DNA of 44,349 bases from Brevinema andersonii (lineage in GTDB: Bacteria; Spirochaetota; Brevinematia; Brevinematales; Brevinemataceae). Positions 1 through 7,389 of the stretch are shown in pieces (position 1 is the first letter of the stretch; each line of letters begins with the position of its first letter). The notes under the pieces are model-generated. The model was not told where the DNA came from and did no database searches. It was given only the letters and a program-made list of their open reading frames with translations. The translations under genes were made by a program, and so were the position numbers. Location of the stretch: the NCBI RefSeq assembly GCF_900112165.1, contig NZ_FOKY01000007.1, positions 1 through 44,349 on the forward strand, written 5' to 3'.

Positions 1-51
1 CTAGAAAAGCAAGATGTTTTTATATTTAAGAATGAGTAGTTTAAGAAAAAA

Positions 52-80
52 TTGACTCCTTTTTAATTTTGATTTATAAT
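52..80 (+). promoter_or_regulatory. Sigma-70-type promoter of the structured RNA
   Basis: A TTGACT -35 box (52-57) and a perfect TATAAT -10 box (75-80) are 17 bp apart. The predicted start of transcription is near 86-87, exactly where the first strand of a 14-nt long-range helix begins. It is one of the best promoter matches in the window and has no reading frame downstream, so it most likely drives the RNA ending at the terminator near 362. Confidence 0.8.
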
Positions 81-85
81 AATCA

Positions 86-362
86 TGCAACATCTTAGCT
101 GACAAGATGCTTATCCGGTTTCTGGATTTTTAGTAGACAGCATTTCCGTACCCCTATTATTAGTATAGCAGCCTGCAGAGGCTCGTACGTTTCTGGGCGG
201 TGCGATAATTTTGCCATATAGCCAAGATGTTGCAGCGTGCGGCTCTGCAGGTTTTTCTATCCCAGGCAAGCGCGCTGGCAAATTGGCACTATCTCAGGTT
301 ATTTGGGGCAAACTTCTAGAGAACAACGTGCAGTAGTCCTAGATTATTGTACGTTGTTTTTT
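86..362 (+). ncRNA. Structured, pseudoknotted small RNA of unknown family
   Basis: There is no plausible reading frame here. The stretch lies between a near-consensus promoter and a hairpin with a U-tract. Helices I can pair by eye: P1, 87-100 with 220-233 (13 of 14 pairs); P2, 105-111 with 139-145, capped by ATCC/GGAT (113-116/124-127); P3, 172-180 with 243-251 (nine pairs) extended by 184-189 with 236-241. The 3' strand of P1 lies inside the loop of P3, so P1 and P3 form a pseudoknot. Landmarks of RNase P RNA, tmRNA, SRP RNA and 6S RNA were looked for and not seen. High, steady expression is likely from the promoter and the tRNA genes that follow. Function unknown. Confidence 0.7.
323..362 (+). 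terminator. Intrinsic terminator of the structured RNA
   Basis: A 13-pair stem (323-335 with 345-357, including two G-U pairs) is followed by a run of six T. It closes the RNA unit and separates it from the tRNA promoter at 403. Confidence 0.8.
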
Positions 363-402
363 AAGACATTAAACAATAAGGAAAAAATACCAAAGAAAAA
401 TA

Positions 403-431
403 TTGACAAAATTTAAAAAATACAGTAGAAT
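403..431 (+). promoter_or_regulatory. Promoter of the Pro-Arg-His-Arg tRNA operon
   Basis: TTGACA (403-408) and TAGAAT (426-431) are 17 bp apart. The start would fall 5-6 bp upstream of the first tRNA, and no other promoter is visible before the fourth tRNA. Confidence 0.75.
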
Positions 432-443
432 AATCGTACTCAA

Positions 444-518
444 CGGGGTATAGCGCAGTTCGGTTAGCGCACCTGCTTTGGGAGCAGGGGGCCGTAAGTT
501 CGAATCTTACTACCCCGA
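444..518 (+). tRNA. tRNA-Pro (TGG)
   Basis: The cloverleaf is complete: CGGGGTA pairs with TACCCCG in the acceptor stem, the CCTGC/GCAGG anticodon stem closes a loop with anticodon TGG, and the T-arm carries GTTCGAATC. The discriminator is A518. CCA is not encoded and must be added after transcription. Confidence 0.97.
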
Positions 519-526
519 AATGGAAT

Positions 527-600
527 GTGCCTGTAGCTCAGCTGGATAGAGCATCGGCCTTCTAAGCCGCTGGTCATAGGTTCGATTCCTATCAGGCACG
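527..600 (+). tRNA. tRNA-Arg (TCT)
   Basis: GTGCCTG pairs with CAGGCAC in the acceptor stem. The anticodon loop CTTCTAA gives TCT, reading AGA/AGG. The T-loop is GTTCGATTC and the discriminator is G600. It lies 8 nt after tRNA-Pro, so the two are processed from one transcript. CCA is not encoded. Confidence 0.96.
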
Positions 601-610
601 AATTACATAT

Positions 611-685
<75 letters not shown>

Positions 686-694
686 CATAAATTT

Positions 695-768
<74 letters not shown>

Positions 769-774
769 CAGTAT

Positions 775-802
775 TTGACAAAAAAAAATTATGTGTTATA
801 AT
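775..802 (+). promoter_or_regulatory. Promoter of the Leu-Gly tRNA pair
   Basis: TTGACA (775-780) and TATAAT (797-802) are 16 bp apart, ending 14 bp before tRNA-Leu. Both boxes match consensus. Confidence 0.8.
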
Positions 803-816
803 AAAAACACATACAT

Positions 817-898
817 GCGAGAGTGGTGAAATTGGTAGACACGCTAGATTTAGGATCTAGTGCCTTAAGGCGTGTGGGTTCGATTCCCACCTTTCGCA
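817..898 (+). tRNA. tRNA-Leu (TAG)
   Basis: A class II tRNA with a long variable arm (about 82 nt). The acceptor GCGAGAG pairs with CTTTCGC, the anticodon stem CTAGA/TCTAG encloses TAG, and GTTCGATTC forms the T-loop. The discriminator is A898, as expected for leucine. Confidence 0.96.
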
Positions 899-929
899 CG
901 GTACTGACATAAAACATGAATTACATATT

Positions 930-1001
930 GCGGGAGTAGCTCAGTGGTAGAGCATCGCCTTGCCATGGCGAGGGCCGAGGGTTCAAATCCCTTCTCCCGC
1001 T
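930..1001 (+). tRNA. tRNA-Gly (GCC)
   Basis: GCGGGAG pairs with CTCCCGC. The anticodon stem TCGCC/GGCGA encloses a loop with anticodon GCC. The T-loop reads GTTCAAATC. It is co-transcribed with tRNA-Leu 31 nt upstream. Confidence 0.96.
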
Positions 1002-1003
1002 CA

Positions 1004-1034
1004 GAAAAACCGTCCTTATCTCAAGGCAGTTTTT
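1004..1034 (+). terminator. Probable terminator after the tRNA pair
   Basis: AAAAAC pairs with GTTTTT around an imperfect stem that includes CCTT/AAGG, and a T-run lies on the 3' side. The stem has a mismatch and a bulge. It lies only about 20 bp before the next start codon, so readthrough into the next gene is possible. Confidence 0.45.
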
Positions 1035-1054
1035 GCAGGTTTTTAGGATAAATA

Positions 1055-1420
1055 ATGAAACAAGTAATTATCATGCGTACCCAATTTCCTTCTATTAACG
1101 GCATCCGTAAAGGTAAATTAATCGCTCAAGGAGCTCATGCTTCTGTTACAGCTGTATTTGATGGGCTTTCTCATTCGAATACAGAAAACATGATTAAGCA
1201 ATGGATACAGCAAGGACAAAAAAAAATTGTTGTTTGCGTGAAAACAGAAACAGAATTACTAGAATTATGGGAAAAAATAAAAAAAACAACACTTCCTAAA
1301 GCATTAATACTAGATACCGGTAAAACTGAATTCGGAGAACCAACGTATACTGCTATAGCAATTGGCCCCGGACCAAATAATCAAATAGACCAAATTACTA
1401 ATACTTTACCTTTATTTTAA
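1055..1420 (+). CDS. Archaeal/eukaryotic-type peptidyl-tRNA hydrolase (Pth2 family)
   Basis: The 121-aa product should cleave peptidyl-tRNA released from stalled ribosomes, freeing tRNA. The PTH2 layout is visible: an N-terminal strand and helix with GKLIAQGAHAS (near residues 20-30), then KKIVVCVKTETEL in the middle, and a C-terminal ILDTGKTEFGEPTYTAIAIGP followed by a P-x-x-x-ID-x-[IV]-T element. Length matches the family (about 115-120 aa). It is unrelated in fold to the usual bacterial Pth. A weak AGGAT site precedes ATG 1055. It follows tRNA genes directly, fitting a tRNA-recycling role, and overlaps the convergent radical SAM gene by 9 bp. Family assignment is strong; whether a bacterial-type Pth also exists cannot be seen here. 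Confidence 0.9.
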   Translation: MKQVIIMRTQFPSINGIRKGKLIAQGAHASVTAVFDGLSHSNTENMIKQWIQQGQKKIVVCVKTETELLELWEKIKKTTLPKALILDTGKTEFGEPTYTAIAIGPGPNNQIDQITNTLPLF

Positions 1421-2374
1421 GTTTAACCTTGTATATACAATTTTCCCATTAATAATTTTTACTATTATTTTATTTTCGCGTTGTAGAATATCTAAGTATC
1501 CTCCTATTTTTTCAGCAGACATACCTGTCATTGCTTGTAAATCATCTAAAGATAAGGAGCGTCTTGCCAAGCTTTCTAAAACAACTGTTTCTATGCTTTT
1601 TTGATAATTTAGAATATCATTCCGGTTTTTACACTTACCAATAATCTCTATATTACTTAAACCAGCATCAATAAAACATTGTTTCATGTGCAATAAACTT
1701 TCCATACTAGCTGGCTGCAATGTAGACATCGTACCGGCTCTATCTAAACGATTGAGCTGCACGATAGAATATGGAATATTTTTCAATACATCAATAAAAC
1801 AAGCAATTTCATGATCTGTATCATTTAGTCCTTCAACAACAAAAATTTCAATCCATAATTGTTTATTAGGATATGATAAAAATTTTTCTGCAAATTCTTT
1901 CAGGTTTTCACTTACCTTGCTTATATCAAGATTACTAGCTGGTGCATCAATTTTTCTAAAAATATCTTCACTGACTGCATCAAGCGATGGTGCAATAAGA
2001 TCCGCATCTAATAATTCATTATGCAATGCTTTATCATGCAGCATAATGGAATTCGTCAAAACTGCCAATTTGATATGAGGATATTTTTTTTTCAGAAAAG
2101 AAAGCATTTCACCAAGCCGGGCATGAAGTGTAGGTTCACCAGATCCCGAAAAAGTAATAAAATCGGGAGGAATATTACACTCAAGGAAATCGTCAATTTC
2201 GGAAAGAATAGATTCAATAGAAATATATTCCTTACGCTCTGTAGTAAAATTGTTAGTAGCCCCACATTCGCAATAAATACAATTCAAAGGGCAAGTTTTG
2301 TGCGGAATAGGATCTACTCCCAACGAAATTCCTAAACGTCGTGAAGGTATCGGGCCATAAATATGCTTATACAT
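1412..2374 (-). CDS. Radical SAM protein with C-terminal winged-helix-like domain
   Basis: The N-terminus has YGPIPSRRLGISLGVDPIP followed by CPLNCIYC, the CxxxCxxC motif that binds the [4Fe-4S] cluster and S-adenosylmethionine. FSGSGEPTLH is the GGE-like SAM-binding motif, and LTNS and a PSLDA strand follow. This matches the COG0731-type Fe-S oxidoreductases. From about residue 255 a helical segment resembles a winged helix (SLSLDDLQAMTGMSAEKIGG then a beta wing), an add-on that could bind DNA, RNA or protein. The ATG at 2374 is chosen; a TTG at 2380 overlapping the upstream stop is an alternative. There is no clear ribosome site, so translation is probably coupled to the upstream aminopeptidase. 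The substrate is unknown. Confidence 0.8.
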   Translation of the reverse strand: MYKHIYGPIPSRRLGISLGVDPIPHKTCPLNCIYCECGATNNFTTERKEYISIESILSEIDDFLECNIPPDFITFSGSGEPTLHARLGEMLSFLKKKYPHIKLAVLTNSIMLHDKALHNELLDADLIAPSLDAVSEDIFRKIDAPASNLDISKVSENLKEFAEKFLSYPNKQLWIEIFVVEGLNDTDHEIACFIDVLKNIPYSIVQLNRLDRAGTMSTLQPASMESLLHMKQCFIDAGLSNIEIIGKCKNRNDILNYQKSIETVVLESLARRSLSLDDLQAMTGMSAEKIGGYLDILQRENKIIVKIINGKIVYTRLNLK

Positions 2375-2376
2375 AA

Positions 2377-3789
2377 TCAAGCATTTTCAAAAAATGAGCG
2401 GTATCCTTTGATCATATGAAACAGATCCGCTTTACTGATAATTTCATATGGAGAATGCATTCCGATAACTCCTATACCGCAGTCAATAACCGGAATACCA
2501 AAACGCGCTATCAAATGCGCTATTGTTCCACCGCCGCCTTCGTCGACCTTGCCCATTGAGGATGCCTGCCATAAAACACCATTATCATTAAAAATCTTTC
2601 TGATCTTAGCCACTAATTCTGCAGAAGCATCAGAACCAGCATATTTTCCACCAGAACCCGTATATTTTTTAATAATGATACCGCAATTGAGAAAAGATGC
2701 ATTATATTTATCGTGAACAGTAGCATACATAGGATTCAAAAGTGCGCCAACATCTGCAGATAAACAACAAGAATCTTTAAAAGCCCGGCGCAAATCCAGA
2801 TCAGAATAATGAATTTGTTGTTTAAGGAAAATTTCTCCTATAAATAATGGCAATGCCGGAGATGCCGTCCCTGTAATACCAACCGATCCGATTTCTTCTT
2901 TATCTGTGAGATAAACAATACTAGTCCGGGACGGAATATCTTGAATTTGTGTTAACGCCTCAATGGCAGCAAAAGAACATACTCTATCATCATGAGCATA
3001 GCCTGCTATCATGCTTCTATCCAATCCCAAATCTCTAGTACGAAAGGCAGGAACTACTTCCAGTTCTGCAGAAATTAAATCTTCCTCAACAATACCAAAC
3101 TGTTGATAAAGCTCTTGCAAAATCCATGCTTTTACTTTTTCTGTAAACTCCTCATTTTGAATCGGCATCGAACCAACAAATAAATTCAAATTCTCGGCTT
3201 CTATACCATCTAATAATTTTTTTTCACCTTGTATTTTGCGTGACAAATGAGGTAATAAATCAGATATAACAAAAACAGGATCATTTTCTTCATCACCTAT
3301 GCTAATCTCAATTGATGTGCCATCACCACGAATTACAGTCCCATGAATTGCTAATGGAATGTTGAGCCATTGATACTTTTTTATGCCCCCATAATAGTGA
3401 GTTTTGAGCATCGCAATACCGAATTCTTCTATTAAAGGTCGGACTTTGAGATCTAAACGAGGGGCATCCAGATGGGCCCCTATAATATTAACACCATTTT
3501 TGATAGGCTCACTACCAATAATTGCTAAAAACATATTTTTATTTTCATAAGAAAAAAATACTTTATCTCCTGGCTTTAACTCGGAAAAAGTTTCCAATGC
3601 TTTAAAACCGTTATTCTGAGCATAATTCTGCACCCAAGACACAGCTTGACGTTCCGTGCGAACTTCATTGGAAAATGATTTATATAATTCAGCAGCAGCA
3701 AAAATTTCAGCAACTTGTTCTTTTGAGGACTCTTCCCAAATATTTTTCGGTTCATACCCATATGGTGACCTATTTTTTGACGGCGGCAT
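2377..3789 (-). CDS. M18 family zinc aminopeptidase
   Basis: This 470-aa protein is a dizinc M18 aminopeptidase that removes N-terminal residues from peptides in the cytoplasm. Family landmarks are in order: GAHLDAPRLDLK (first metal ligands, near residue 105), YAHDDRVCSFAAIEAL (bridging Asp, about 265), TDKEEIGSVG (catalytic and metal Glu, about 297), SADVGALLNP, GKYAGSDASAEL, and DCGIGVIGMHSPYE near the end (last His ligand). Length is normal for the family. AGGAG precedes ATG 3789. The stop overlaps the downstream radical SAM reading frame, suggesting a two-gene operon. The specificity (aspartyl or broad) is not decidable from sequence. Confidence 0.93.
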   Translation of the reverse strand: MPPSKNRSPYGYEPKNIWEESSKEQVAEIFAAAELYKSFSNEVRTERQAVSWVQNYAQNNGFKALETFSELKPGDKVFFSYENKNMFLAIIGSEPIKNGVNIIGAHLDAPRLDLKVRPLIEEFGIAMLKTHYYGGIKKYQWLNIPLAIHGTVIRGDGTSIEISIGDEENDPVFVISDLLPHLSRKIQGEKKLLDGIEAENLNLFVGSMPIQNEEFTEKVKAWILQELYQQFGIVEEDLISAELEVVPAFRTRDLGLDRSMIAGYAHDDRVCSFAAIEALTQIQDIPSRTSIVYLTDKEEIGSVGITGTASPALPLFIGEIFLKQQIHYSDLDLRRAFKDSCCLSADVGALLNPMYATVHDKYNASFLNCGIIIKKYTGSGGKYAGSDASAELVAKIRKIFNDNGVLWQASSMGKVDEGGGGTIAHLIARFGIPVIDCGIGVIGMHSPYEIISKADLFHMIKGYRSFFENA

Positions 3790-3900
3790 AAATAACTCCT
3801 GAAAATATTATTATTTCTATGACTTTTGAATATTTTTTAGCTCTAATAAAAAACCTACAAAAGTATAACAAAAAAAGAAAATAAAAGCAACTTTCAAAAG

Positions 3901-4626
3901 TTATACTTCGAGAGTTTTGAAGTTATGTTTTTCCTGCTCCCGACGACAGTAATGGATATAATATGCTAAACGGTACGCATCTTCCTGAGCCATATTTCGA
4001 TAGCGAAATACAAACATATTTTTCTTATTATAAATAAGATCCGCATACATACGGACATTAAGACCTTTGAGGTAGAGCAAAAGATTATCAGTCTGCCGCT
4101 CAACGTGCAAAGCATGCTGTATTTGATGGTCTTCTATATTAAGAACCACTTTAGAACTGTTGAAACCTAACAAATGGCCGTAACTCCATACATTGATTTT
4201 AGGAAGATGGATGCCAACATTTTTTCGATCTTTATCCCGTGAAGAAAGAATACTTTTTTCGGACTGCCGGATCGAATGAGCCAAGAGGCTGAGATATTTA
4301 ATAATAGTCTCTACAATACTTTCTACATTCTCGGAATAAGGAATCAGTCCTTTAATTCCGAAATTTTTAAGATTTTGTAGATCTTCGGTGGATAAAGTTG
4401 GATGATAAAGAAGAAAAATATCTGTATGAGGCACACGTTTTTTGAGCTGCTCGTAAAATTGAGGATTGGTTTCTTCACAGATGAGTATCGCATGCTCATG
4501 TCTCGACAACAATGCCGGAATTTCTTCTGCTGCTTCAGCTTCGATAGAAGTAATTTTTCTTCCGGCAAGCGTAACTGCAAGTTGATGAGAAAGTAATCGG
4601 TCATAGACCCCTATGATTAGTTTCAT
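3901..4626 (-). CDS. Receiver-like protein lacking phosphorylation residues, with beta-rich C-terminal domain
   Basis: The 241-aa protein starts with a CheY-like alternating fold (residues 1 to about 115). The usual acidic pair after strand 1 is missing (KLIIGVYDRLLS), and the phospho-Asp site reads LICEETNP, with Glu but no Asp. Strand 4 and 5 regions (DIFLLYHP, IKGLIPY) are recognisable. After a charged linker (120-135), residues 140-225 form a beta-rich domain (INVWSYGHLLGFNSSKVVLN, DNLLLYLKGLNVRMYADLI) that could be PilZ-like, though no RxxxR/DxSxxG motif is present. GAGG precedes the start. It stands alone between the aminopeptidase and a divergent secreted protein. Function unknown; a phosphorylation-independent receiver is an inference. 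Confidence 0.65.
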   Translation of the reverse strand: MKLIIGVYDRLLSHQLAVTLAGRKITSIEAEAAEEIPALLSRHEHAILICEETNPQFYEQLKKRVPHTDIFLLYHPTLSTEDLQNLKNFGIKGLIPYSENVESIVETIIKYLSLLAHSIRQSEKSILSSRDKDRKNVGIHLPKINVWSYGHLLGFNSSKVVLNIEDHQIQHALHVERQTDNLLLYLKGLNVRMYADLIYNKKNMFVFRYRNMAQEDAYRLAYYIHYCRREQEKHNFKTLEV

Positions 4627-4728
4627 TCATGCCTCATGAGAATATAAAAATATCAAGTATTAGACAAGAGAGTCGATACATATATATTATTTCTATTTTC
4701 GGAAGTGGCTCTTATACTTCTTAAATAT

Positions 4729-4757
4729 TTGCAAAAAATAAAATTTTATATTAAAAT
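4729..4757 (+). promoter_or_regulatory. Promoter of the secreted beta-rich protein gene
   Basis: TTGCAA (4729-4734) and TAAAAT (4752-4757) are 17 bp apart, 26 bp upstream of ATG 4784, which has AGAGAGG as a ribosome site. Confidence 0.55.
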
Positions 4758-4783
4758 AATCTATTTTAAGAGAGGTCAAACGC

Positions 4784-5908
4784 ATGAAAAAATTAATTCA
4801 TGTATCTTGTGTATCTATGGCTATTTTTCTTTTTCATATAAAGACAGCTGCTCAAGAAACACAAATTCAGTTTCCCTACCTAAACTTTCACATGCAAATG
4901 AATGACAAAATGCAACCTAGCGTATCCTATAATGTACAGACAGATATCGTCGTCGGAGATAAAAGCGGGATTGTTTTCGGTCTTGGTGTAGCAGGTAATG
5001 ATATTCAAAACTTTCAAGGGTCCATTTCTGACATTATTCAGTTAGATAATTTAAAATTATCTATCAGGCCTGCTTCTGCCTTTGAATTTCATGTTTTTTA
5101 CGGCCGTTATCAATATCTAGGACAAGATAAAGTTATCCCTCGAGGATTTCAATACTTCCAGACACCTGGAACAGCATATTATGGATACCGAACCATTCGT
5201 GGTGCTGGGATGGCCATGGCATTTCCAACACAAGAAGGTCGCTATGAGCCTCAGTTAATCGTCTATTCAGACAATTTTCAAGGTGTTACCTACTTTAATA
5301 CAGATTCACTTATTAAATTTCGTTTTGAAAAATTCTATATCGATCTTTATTTAGGAGTTGCTGCACCTTCTATTGGTATTGGTACAGCAAGCAGTGGAAA
5401 AATAGGATTTCGTTTTGGAACAAGTATTATGACAGCTTTGAGTCCTGCAAATTTTTATTTTGCATTCTATATTCCAGCTCATTATGGAGAAAAATTTTCT
5501 TTTGACGATATTTACTTCCGATTTAGTGAACATCTTCTTATAAAAGGTTTTGAACAGACATTTAGTATTATGTCTCTAGATTCCGAATCTGATACAAGTA
5601 CCAATCCTTTCGTAGGATATAACGGAACTCCAGACCTGAATATCTATTTATCTTTAGGTGGACGAATAAAAAGAATCGGATTTGGTGTTGACTATAGCTT
5701 TATCTACGGATTATATCAACAATCTATTAGTATCGGAGCTTTAGATCATTTAAGCCATCGTTTTGGTACTTACGTAGACTTTAAATTCTTCGATCTCACA
5801 TATAAATTAGGTGTGTTTTATACTCTACCAAATAGTCCTGCGTATACTTCCAGCGTTTCAAAACCAGGAGATATAGGATTTTATATCAGTATTTTTGGTG
5901 ATGCATAA
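4784..5908 (+). CDS. Secreted beta-rich protein, probable outer-membrane barrel
   Basis: The 374-aa product begins with a signal peptide (KKLIHV, hydrophobic core, then cleavage near TAAQETQ). The rest is a run of short alternating strands rich in Tyr, Phe and Gly (for example YYGYRTIRGAGMAMAFP, IYLSLGGRIKRIGFGVDYSF), with a final strand GDIGFYISIFGDA. This is the pattern of a 10-16-stranded outer-membrane barrel. I do not recognise a named family. AGAGAGG lies 8 bp before ATG 4784; an upstream in-frame start is not supported. It is a single-gene unit ended by a shared bidirectional terminator. Confidence 0.75.
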   Translation: MKKLIHVSCVSMAIFLFHIKTAAQETQIQFPYLNFHMQMNDKMQPSVSYNVQTDIVVGDKSGIVFGLGVAGNDIQNFQGSISDIIQLDNLKLSIRPASAFEFHVFYGRYQYLGQDKVIPRGFQYFQTPGTAYYGYRTIRGAGMAMAFPTQEGRYEPQLIVYSDNFQGVTYFNTDSLIKFRFEKFYIDLYLGVAAPSIGIGTASSGKIGFRFGTSIMTALSPANFYFAFYIPAHYGEKFSFDDIYFRFSEHLLIKGFEQTFSIMSLDSESDTSTNPFVGYNGTPDLNIYLSLGGRIKRIGFGVDYSFIYGLYQQSISIGALDHLSHRFGTYVDFKFFDLTYKLGVFYTLPNSPAYTSSVSKPGDIGFYISIFGDA

Positions 5909-5923
5909 AATACAAATATAAAA

Positions 5924-5964
5924 AATAAAAGCACTTTTTAATCTTAAAAAGTGCTTTTATTTTT
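5924..5964. terminator. Bidirectional terminator between the barrel protein and pyk
   Basis: AATAAAAGCACTTTTTAA pairs with the mirrored AAAAAGTGCTTTTATTTT around a four-base TCTT loop. The stem is flanked by A and T runs, so it can end transcription on both strands. It touches the pyk stop codon. Confidence 0.85.
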
Positions 5965-7376
5965 TACTCTATGGTTAAAACTCTAATACTATTAGTAGTA
6001 CCAGACGTATAAATTTTCCTTCCATAAGACAAGACTACACGATCACCTTTACTTAATTTAAAAATTTCTTGAGCTTTTTGAAGAGCAAAATCAGCAAAAT
6101 CTTCATGATCGGAAAGATAAGGATTAGCAACTTCTGAATATACTCCTCTCAACAAAAGCAGCTGTCTGGCCACTAATTCGTTATCAGCTATAGCGAGTAC
6201 AGGAATTTGAGGGAAATATTGCCGGACAGCAGCAGCAGCTCTCCCTGTATGTGTGCCTAAAACAATAACTTTAGCACTACAAGCAAGCGCAACTTCTACT
6301 GTACCACGCGCAATTGCTTCTGCAATATTAACTTGTTCTTCAAAATTAGCATGGATAGGCTCGATTAGGGGATCCACTTCTCGAGCTATATTTTGCATCA
6401 CTTTAACTGCTTCAACAGGAAATGCTCCTTTTGCAGTTTCTCCTGATAACATTACTGCATCTGTACCATCAAAAATAGCATTAGCGATATCAGTAATTTC
6501 AGCCCGTGTAGGTCTAGGGTTTCTTATCATTGATTCTAACATTTGAGTTGCTGTAATTACAGGTTTACCCACCTGATTGCACAATGCAATCATCTCCTTT
6601 TGAGCTAAAGGTATTTTTTCAATTGGAATTTCAACACCCAGATCGCCACGAGCAACCATAATTCCATCAGAAATTTCTAAAATTTCTTCAAAATTATCTA
6701 ATCCTTCTTGATTTTCAATTTTAGAAATTATTTTTATGTTGGTACCGCCATTTTTCTCTAGTATATCTTTTACTTCCTTGACATCAGACATCTTACGGAT
6801 GAAAGAAGCAGCTACAAAATCAACTCCCATACGGCATCCAAATTCCAAATCTTCAATATCGTTTTCGGCAAGAGCGGGCAAATTTACTGCCACATTAGGA
6901 AGATTAACACCCTTTCTTTCACCTAAGATACCATTATTCAAGACTCGTGAAATTACATTATTGCCTTTAATTTTTTCTACTACCATCTCGATTAATCCGT
7001 CATCAATCAAAATAATATCACCTAACTTCAAATCTTGAACAAAATTTTCATAGGTAACCGATACTTTAGTATTATCGCCAACAATATCATCTGTCGTAAT
7101 AACGAATTCTTGCCCAGCAACTAATGTTACTTCCTTACCATCTTTCAGATTTCTTGTGCGAATTTCCGGCCCTTTAGTATCCAACAGAACAGCCACAGGA
7201 ATACCTGTTTCTTTAGATGCCTGACGTACTAATTCTATACGTTTTTTGTGCTCATCATGACTCCCATGAGAAAAATTCATACGAGCAACGTTCATTCCTG
7301 CTTTTAGCAAGCCGGATAAAATATTAATATCATCAACAGCTGGCCCCATAGTGCATACAATTTTTGTCTTTTTCAT
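5964..7376 (-). CDS. pyk: Pyruvate kinase
   Basis: This converts phosphoenolpyruvate plus ADP to pyruvate plus ATP, the last step of glycolysis. All family motifs are present in 470 aa: MNFSHGSHDEH near the start, LDTKGPEIRT, the active-site region KIISKIENQEG, MVARGDLGVEIP, ITATQMLESMI with NPRPTRAE, and DGTDAVMLSGETAKG. The C-terminal regulatory domain ends normally (SGTTNSIRVLTIE). No phosphohistidine extension is present. AAGAGG precedes ATG 7376. Only 13 bp separate it from the sensor-like gene upstream, so the two probably share a transcript. Confidence 0.97.
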   Translation of the reverse strand: MKKTKIVCTMGPAVDDINILSGLLKAGMNVARMNFSHGSHDEHKKRIELVRQASKETGIPVAVLLDTKGPEIRTRNLKDGKEVTLVAGQEFVITTDDIVGDNTKVSVTYENFVQDLKLGDIILIDDGLIEMVVEKIKGNNVISRVLNNGILGERKGVNLPNVAVNLPALAENDIEDLEFGCRMGVDFVAASFIRKMSDVKEVKDILEKNGGTNIKIISKIENQEGLDNFEEILEISDGIMVARGDLGVEIPIEKIPLAQKEMIALCNQVGKPVITATQMLESMIRNPRPTRAEITDIANAIFDGTDAVMLSGETAKGAFPVEAVKVMQNIAREVDPLIEPIHANFEEQVNIAEAIARGTVEVALACSAKVIVLGTHTGRAAAAVRQYFPQIPVLAIADNELVARQLLLLRGVYSEVANPYLSDHEDFADFALQKAQEIFKLSKGDRVVLSYGRKIYTSGTTNSIRVLTIE

Positions 7377-7389
7377 TGCAACCTCTTTT

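Noticed and set aside
86-362. Assignment of the orphan RNA to RNase P RNA, tmRNA, 6S RNA or SRP RNA
   Set aside because: The conserved cores of these RNAs (for example the RNase P GAAAGTCC region, the tRNA-like ends of tmRNA, the SRP GGAAGG loop, or the paired ends of 6S RNA) were not seen on either strand.
4705-4905. A 66-codon + strand frame before the beta-rich protein
   Set aside because: It overlaps the real gene in another frame, runs through the promoter region and lacks a ribosome site.
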